DNA from: an uncultured Oscillospiraceae bacterium
Lineage (GTDB): Bacteria; Bacillota; Clostridia; Oscillospirales; Ruminococcaceae
Direction of reading: 5' to 3'
DNA: 17,197 bases
Assembly: GCA_958427155.1 (NCBI GenBank)
Contig: CAUABB010000009.1
Coordinates: 1-17,197 of the forward strand
The position numbers and the translations under genes are program-made. This document shows, one piece after another, positions 13,112-17,197 of the stretch; positions within the stretch are counted from its first letter, which is position 1; every line of letters begins with the position of its first letter. The notes under the pieces were generated by a model, which was given only the letters and a program-made list of their open reading frames with translations, had not been told where the DNA came from and searched no databases.

Positions 13112-14605
13112 ATGGGAATTTCATATAACACCTACGGCGAATGCCCATATGTCAAAAATAATACGTTTATCGGTCAGGATCCGGAAACGGAGCCCCTTCC
13201 CCTCTACCGGGAGATACGAGGGCGGCTACCCCGGCCGGTCTGGGACGGCCATGAGGATGTTATCCCCTGTTATGACTACGCGTGGGAAACGGCGTTTGGA
13301 AATCTCCGGCGGCCCAATCCGGAAGCCGGTTTTGTCACAAATTTTATCGACACCGCCTTTAACGGCTGCCTTTTTATGTGGGATACCGCCTTTATTGCCA
13401 TGTACGGCCGGTACGCTTCCCGGATTTTTAACTTTCAGAAGTCGCTCGACAACCTGTATGCCCGCCAGTACCCGAAAGGCTTTATCTGCCGTGAGATCTG
13501 GGAAGAGGAAAAAGGAGAAAGCTTTCACATGTACGATCCTTCCTCCACCGGGCCGAACATCCTCGCCTGGAGTGAATGGCAGTACTATGAGCAGACAAAG
13601 GATTTAGAGCGGCTGAAACGGGTATTTGATCCGATCCTCGCCTACCACCTTTGGATGAAAGAAAACCGGACCTGGCGGGACGGAACCTATTATACTTCCG
13701 GCTGGGGCTGTGGGATGGATAATATGCCCCGCCTTCAGCCCGGATACAACGTCATGTTTTCCCACGGACATATGGTTTGGGTGGACGCCTGCATTCAGGT
13801 GGTCATTTCCGCCAAGTATCTTGTCAAAATGGCGGAAACCCTTCACCGGGAGGAGGACGTGGATCCGCTCCGGGAGGAAATAGCGGCGTTAACCGCTTTT
13901 ATCAATGAAACACTTTGGGATGAGCGGGATGCGTTTTATTTTGATTTGTGGAAGAATGGGAAGCTCAACCATGTCAAGACAATCGGTTCCTACTGGGCGC
14001 TGTTAGCGGACATTGTCCCACCGGAGCGGATCAAGCCGTTTGTGGCGCATCTTGAGAATCCGGCGGAATTTAACCGTCCGCACCGCGTCCCGTCTATTTC
14101 CGCGGATACGCCGGGGTATGTTCCCGGCGGGGATTACTGGCGGGGCTCTGTTTGGGCGCCCACCAATTATATGCTGCTAAAAGGGCTTTTCCATGTAGGA
14201 GAAAAAACGCTCGCTCATGAAATTGCCCTGAATCACTTGGAAAACACCGTGAAGGTTTATCATCAAACCGGGACTCTCTGGGAGGATTACGCGCCGGAGG
14301 CGGCGGAGCGCGGGAGTCTGGCGCGTCCGGCGTTTGTCGGTTGGACGGGTTTGGTTCCCATCGCCGTTTTGTTTGAATATGTTTTTGGAATTCAAGCGGA
14401 TGAAAAGCATAACAAAATTGTTTGGGAGGTCAATCTTACCGAACGTCACGGAATTCAAAATTATCCGTTTGGCGGGGCGGATGTGGACCTGCTTTGTGAA
14501 GCCCGCACGGAAGAAGAGCGTCCGAACATCACGGTGAGGAGTAGTTCTCCGGTTACGGTGGAGGTCCATTGGAAAGATGAAATTTTTACTGTGAAGAGTT
14601 TTTAA
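13112..14605 (+). CDS. (alpha/alpha)6-barrel glycosidase (MGH1/GH63/trehalase-like)
   Basis: A 497-residue cytoplasmic glycosidase with the six-hairpin fold shared by GH63, GH37 and MGH1-like enzymes. Landmarks in order are FMWDTAF (88-94), where the Trp-Asp pair lines the pocket, and GWGCGMDNMPRL (197-208), with Asp203 at the general-acid position. WRGSVWAPTNYM follows at 343-354, then GTLWEDYAPE (387-396), with Glu391 at the general-base position. Enzymes of this fold invert the anomeric configuration and act on alpha-linked glucose, mannose or related glycosides. The exact family and sugar cannot be fixed by eye. The ATG follows GGGGAG at 13097-13102. It is the last gene of the operon, with a terminator about 35 bases downstream. 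A C-terminal beta segment (residues 430-497) resembles the small domain often closing these proteins. Confidence 0.85.
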   Translation: MGISYNTYGECPYVKNNTFIGQDPETEPLPLYREIRGRLPRPVWDGHEDVIPCYDYAWETAFGNLRRPNPEAGFVTNFIDTAFNGCLFMWDTAFIAMYGRYASRIFNFQKSLDNLYARQYPKGFICREIWEEEKGESFHMYDPSSTGPNILAWSEWQYYEQTKDLERLKRVFDPILAYHLWMKENRTWRDGTYYTSGWGCGMDNMPRLQPGYNVMFSHGHMVWVDACIQVVISAKYLVKMAETLHREEDVDPLREEIAALTAFINETLWDERDAFYFDLWKNGKLNHVKTIGSYWALLADIVPPERIKPFVAHLENPAEFNRPHRVPSISADTPGYVPGGDYWRGSVWAPTNYMLLKGLFHVGEKTLAHEIALNHLENTVKVYHQTGTLWEDYAPEAAERGSLARPAFVGWTGLVPIAVLFEYVFGIQADEKHNKIVWEVNLTERHGIQNYPFGGADVDLLCEARTEEERPNITVRSSSPVTVEVHWKDEIFTVKSF

Positions 14606-14638
14606 GTCCCGATTCGGGACGAGGAGATCGCTGAATGG

Positions 14639-14670
14639 GAGCCGACTTCTGAAAGAAGGAGGCTCTTTTT
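14639..14670 (+). terminator. Terminator of the catabolic operon
   Basis: GAGCC (14639-14643) pairs with GGCTC (14661-14665), and inside them CTTCT pairs with AGAAG; the two helices are separated by a symmetric GA/GA internal loop. Five T residues follow. A second small hairpin, GTCCCG-ATT-CGGGAC, lies just upstream at 14606-14620, directly after the stop codon. Confidence 0.75.
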
Positions 14671-14715
14671 CAGACCGAACGGATGTGGCGCCCGCCATTT
14701 TAAAAGGAGGAAAAA

Positions 14716-15246
14716 ATGTTTCGTGAAATGAGGCGATCGGCCCAGCGGCTGCCGGGAAAAGAAGCCTGGGAGCTTTTAAAAAACGGTTCCGATGGAGTAT
14801 TGGCTTTGCTGGGAGACGGAGGATATCCTTATTCGGTTCCCTTGAATTACGTTTTGATGGAGAATTCGGTTTATTTTCACTGCGCCCTCAAAGGCCATAA
14901 AATGGATGCGGTTAATCAGTGCGGCAAAGCCTCCTTCTGCGTGGTGGAAAAGGGCGACGTTGTCGCGCCGCTGCGGGCGACGGACTATAGAAGCGTCATC
15001 GCGTTCGGGCGGATCCGGATTGTGACGGAAGAACCGCTCAAGCGAAAAGCGCTGACCGCCCTTGTAAAAAAATACAGCGCCGCTTTTTGGGATGAGGGGA
15101 TGAAAGAAATTGAGAACGCTTGGCAACAAACGGCGGTTTTGGAGCTGAAAATTGAGTATCTCAGCGGAAAAAAAGCAGCTGAAGCAGTGACAAGTTTTAT
15201 GGAGGAAAAAGAGACGGCTTGCGAGCCTACCCCAAGAAAGTTATAA
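14716..15246 (+). CDS. FMN-binding pyridoxamine 5'-phosphate oxidase family protein (NimA-like)
   Basis: A 176-residue flavin-binding split-barrel protein. The N-terminus MFREMRRSAQRLP leads into the barrel with DGVLALLGDGGYPYSVPLNYVL, then VYFHCALKGHKMDAV, a flavin phosphate-contact region, and ASFCVVEKGDVV. This is the order seen in NimA/nitroreductase-like members of the PNPOx clan. Such proteins are reductases or flavin carriers in anaerobes; some reduce 5-nitroimidazoles, but that activity cannot be assumed. The ATG follows an AAAGGAGG site at 14702-14709. It lies after the catabolic operon's terminator, so it probably has separate control, and it is followed 71 bases later by the aldo/keto reductase on the same strand. 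Confidence 0.88.
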   Translation: MFREMRRSAQRLPGKEAWELLKNGSDGVLALLGDGGYPYSVPLNYVLMENSVYFHCALKGHKMDAVNQCGKASFCVVEKGDVVAPLRATDYRSVIAFGRIRIVTEEPLKRKALTALVKKYSAAFWDEGMKEIENAWQQTAVLELKIEYLSGKKAAEAVTSFMEEKETACEPTPRKL

Positions 15247-15317
15247 TAACCCATGTAAAGAATGGTTTCAAACAACAGCAGATATAAAATTTAAACACAG
15301 AAAGGATCTATTTTACA

Positions 15318-16232
15318 ATGAAACAGATTAAGGTCGGCGGGCTGCTGTCCGCGTCACAGGTAGCGCTTGGCTGCGGCCGGTTCGGAAAAAATACGCCGCA
15401 GGAGGGAGACCGCCTGATCCGCGCCTGTCTGGAAGAAGGAATCAATTATTTTGATTTAGCGGATATTTATATGGGCGGAGCTTCAGAAGAACGGTTTGGA
15501 GAGGTTCTGGCGATGGAGCCTTCTCTTCGGGAAAAAATGCTGATCCAAAGCAAAGTTAGTGTTCACGAGGGGCATTATGATCTGTCAAAGGAGCATATTT
15601 TAGAGGCTGTCAACACCTCTCTTCAGCGTCTCGGGACCGATCATCTCGACTCGCTCCTTCTCCACCGTCCGGATACGTTACTGGAGCCGGAAGAGGTCGC
15701 GGAGGCGTTTGAGATTCTTCACCGGGAGGGAAAGGTTCGCTATTTCGGTGTTTCTAACTTCAAGCCCCTTTTCATGGAACTTTTGCAGCAGGCAGTTCCC
15801 CATAAGTTGATTGCGAATCAGCTCCAGTTTGGCTTGATGCACACCGGGATGATTGACTCTGGGATCCATATGAACATGGAAGATCAAGCGTCGATTGGTC
15901 GGGATGACAGTATGCTGGAGTATGCCCGGCTTCATGGCGTTACTATCCAGGCGTGGTCCCCTTTCCAATATGGTTGGTTTGAGGGGGTTTATCTGGATAA
16001 TCCTAAATTTCCCGAGCTCAACCGGGTGATCAATGAGGTGGCCGCGTCATATGGTGTAACCAATACGGCCATTGTCATTGCCTGGATTTTACGGCATCCG
16101 GCGGGAATTATGCCCCTTTGCGGAACGGGAAATCCCAACCGGATTCGGGAGATCGCCAAGGGCGGAGAGATTACCCTGACCCGGAAAGAATGGTATGATA
16201 TTTACAAAGCGGCGGGAAATCAGCTGCCGTAA
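15318..16232 (+). CDS. Aldo/keto reductase
   Basis: A 304-residue NAD(P)H-dependent oxidoreductase with a TIM barrel, reducing aldehydes or ketones in the cytoplasm. The catalytic tetrad is complete: Asp46 and Tyr51 in NYFDLADIY, Lys79 in IQSKV, His116 in LLLHRPD. Further signatures are RYFGVSNF and the C-terminal cofactor region PLCGTGNPNRIREI, typical of YdhF-like members where the 2'-phosphate of NADP is contacted. The length is standard. An AAAGGA site at about 15301-15306 lies 11 bases before the ATG. The gene is adjacent to the FMN protein and to the catabolic operon, so reduction of a released sugar or aldehyde is plausible but unproven. Confidence 0.94.
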   Translation: MKQIKVGGLLSASQVALGCGRFGKNTPQEGDRLIRACLEEGINYFDLADIYMGGASEERFGEVLAMEPSLREKMLIQSKVSVHEGHYDLSKEHILEAVNTSLQRLGTDHLDSLLLHRPDTLLEPEEVAEAFEILHREGKVRYFGVSNFKPLFMELLQQAVPHKLIANQLQFGLMHTGMIDSGIHMNMEDQASIGRDDSMLEYARLHGVTIQAWSPFQYGWFEGVYLDNPKFPELNRVINEVAASYGVTNTAIVIAWILRHPAGIMPLCGTGNPNRIREIAKGGEITLTRKEWYDIYKAAGNQLP

Positions 16233-16259
16233 TTTTTATTATGAAAAAGAGGAATTGTC

Positions 16260-16400
16260 ATGAGGAAGATAACGGGAATTTTGCTTGCGCTTCTCAGCTT
16301 TTGTGTTGGGCTGATTGTTGGAGCGATTTTTTCCCCGGTTAACGGAATTGGGAACAATAACGGAAACACCTATTATTGCGGAAAAGGGAAAAAGATGTAA
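16260..16400 (+). CDS. 46-residue membrane miniprotein, unknown function
   Basis: A short gene whose product starts MRKITGILLALLSFCVGLIV and continues with GAIFSPVNGIGNNNG and a tail ending CGKGKKM. Residues 4-24 form one clear hydrophobic helix after two positive residues, so it is either a signal-anchored protein or the precursor of a secreted 20-residue peptide. The tail is Gly/Asn-rich and ends with a Cys and several Lys. It has a good AGAGGA site (16248-16253), 6 bases before the ATG, and begins 27 bases after the aldo/keto reductase, so it is likely co-transcribed. I do not recognise the family. It was judged real from its ribosome binding site, composition and position, not from homology. 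Confidence 0.6.
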   Translation: MRKITGILLALLSFCVGLIVGAIFSPVNGIGNNNGNTYYCGKGKKM

Positions 16401-16451
16401 AGAACCCGGACTGGGGCCTCTCTCCTTTTCGGTCAGAAAAGCTGAAAAATC

Positions 16452-16483
16452 AAAACAGCCCGTCTTTTAAGACGGGCTGTTTT
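16452..16483. terminator. Bidirectional Rho-independent terminator
   Basis: AAAACAGCCCGTCT and AGACGGGCTGTTTT form a perfect stem with a small TTTA loop. It separates the miniprotein gene (plus) from the 4Fe-4S aldo/keto reductase (minus, stop at 16497) and can serve both. Confidence 0.92.
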
Positions 16484-16496
16484 AGCGTAATCCGTG

Positions 16497-17197
16497 TTAT
16501 TTTCCGAAAATTTCCGCTGCCGCTGCCATGTTTTCAATGACAGGCACTCCGAAAGGACAGCGGGACTCACAGCTTCCGCATCTAATGCAGTCGCTGCCGC
16601 TGGCGGAAAGACCTGCGTAGTGGGAGCGGATAGAGGGCGGGACGTTTGCCGTATCCAGCCGGGCAATATCCAGATATTTGTTGACGGAAGCGATGTCAAT
16701 TCCCGCCGGGCAGGGCTGACAGTGGCTGCAGTAAACGCAGTTGCCCCGGAAATCGTTCCGGAGCGTCCCAAGGATAGGGGCGTAATCCTTTTCCTCTTCC
16801 CCGACCTCAAAGTAACGGACGGCCTCTTCCACTTCCGCACGGGTTTTGCAGCCGAGCATCACGGCGGCCACCGCGGGACGGGTCAAAGCGTAATGGATGC
16901 ACTGCGGAACCGTCATCGGCTTGCCGAAAGGCGTGTGCTCCGGAGAGATCAGTTTGCCGGCGCCAAGCGTTTTCATTACCGTAATGCCGACGCCTCTCTG
17001 CTCGCAGAGTTTATAGAGAGCGGCGCGGGTAGGGTCCATTCCCTTAAAGGCCGCTGTGTCGGGAGAATCATTGAGAACGTGAACATCAGCCGGATAAAGG
17101 TCAAAGGCGGGGTTGATGCTGAAAAGCATCATTTCGGGGACGCCGGTTTCAATAACGCGCATCGCCATTTTGGGGTCATGAGAGCTGAAGCCGATAT
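16497..17197 (-). CDS. Aldo/keto reductase with C-terminal 2x[4Fe-4S] domain, partial (N-terminus off the right edge)
   Basis: The last 233 or so residues of a ferredoxin-tailed aldo/keto reductase. An ATG at 17168 is internal: the frame stays open to the window edge and reads IGFSSHDPKMAMRVIETG, the family's mid-barrel segment, so the catalytic tetrad lies outside. Visible barrel parts are MMLFSINPAFDLYP, GVGITVMKTLGAGKL and AVMLGCKTRAEVEEAV. The tail holds two cysteine clusters, CVYCSHCQPCPAGI and CIRCGSCESRCPFGV, each of the CxxCxxCxxxCP type that binds a [4Fe-4S] cluster. Such proteins are common in anaerobic Firmicutes and probably couple carbonyl reduction to low-potential electron carriers; the substrate is unknown. 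It is convergent with the miniprotein gene. Confidence 0.94.
   Translation of the reverse strand, partial: IGFSSHDPKMAMRVIETGVPEMMLFSINPAFDLYPADVHVLNDSPDTAAFKGMDPTRAALYKLCEQRGVGITVMKTLGAGKLISPEHTPFGKPMTVPQCIHYALTRPAVAAVMLGCKTRAEVEEAVRYFEVGEEEKDYAPILGTLRNDFRGNCVYCSHCQPCPAGIDIASVNKYLDIARLDTANVPPSIRSHYAGLSASGSDCIRCGSCESRCPFGVPVIENMAAAAEIFGK

Noticed and set aside
16497..17168. Complete 223-residue protein starting at ATG 17168
   Set aside because: The frame stays open to the window edge and encodes the conserved mid-barrel segment of aldo/keto reductases; the ATG is internal and the gene is truncated by the window.
1..17197. CRISPR array, insertion sequence, prophage or attachment sites
   Set aside because: No regularly spaced repeats, transposase or integrase motifs or terminal inverted repeats were found on reading both strands; the only clear long repeat is the esterase duplication.

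Overview
The window looks like chromosomal DNA of a low-to-moderate GC Gram-positive anaerobe, most likely a Clostridia/Oscillospirales-type gut bacterium. The basis is strong AGGAGG-type ribosome binding sites, many Rho-independent terminators with T-runs, a DegV protein, a DUF421 protein, an Na/Pi-PhoU transporter, a 4Fe-4S aldo/keto reductase and an iron-type alcohol dehydrogenase. The species cannot be named from the sequence alone. I see no rRNA, tRNA, insertion sequence, phage gene or CRISPR array.

Layout: (1) 1-473, the 5' part of an iron-dependent alcohol dehydrogenase on the minus strand, running off the left edge. (2) 799-2265, a cytoplasmic clan GH-A-like glycosidase (DUF5060/DUF5605 type) diverging from it and ending at a bidirectional terminator. 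(3) 2340-4837, a metal-efflux operon on the minus strand: a CsoR-family sensor followed by a CadA/ZntA-type P1B ATPase, with a clear promoter and CsoR-like operator. (4) 4874-5390, a small Cro/C1-type regulator, then an ORF-free stretch holding a forward promoter, two hairpins and a terminator, which together look like a small RNA. (5) 5388-9892, housekeeping or accessory genes: DegV lipid-binding protein, DUF421 membrane protein, SGNH-hydrolase lipoprotein, Na/Pi cotransporter with PhoU domain. (6) 10049-14670, a plus-strand operon with a long structured leader, two tandem paralogous alpha/beta hydrolases, a creatininase-family amidohydrolase and an (alpha/alpha)6-barrel glycosidase, closed by a terminator. 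(7) 14716-16400, an FMN-binding PNPOx/NimA-like protein, an aldo/keto reductase and a 46-residue membrane miniprotein. (8) 16497-17197, the 3' part of an aldo/keto reductase with a 2x[4Fe-4S] tail, on the minus strand and running off the right edge.

How they may work together: the 10342-14605 operon joins ester hydrolysis, amide or lactam hydrolysis and glycosidic cleavage, all in proteins without signal peptides. Nearby are oxidoreductases that could handle the released sugar, aldehyde or ketone. This suggests intracellular breakdown of a decorated glycoside; the substrate is unknown. The metal operon is self-regulated through the operator at its promoter. The two items most worth pursuing are the small-RNA candidate near 5203-5370 and the esterase-creatininase-glycosidase operon.
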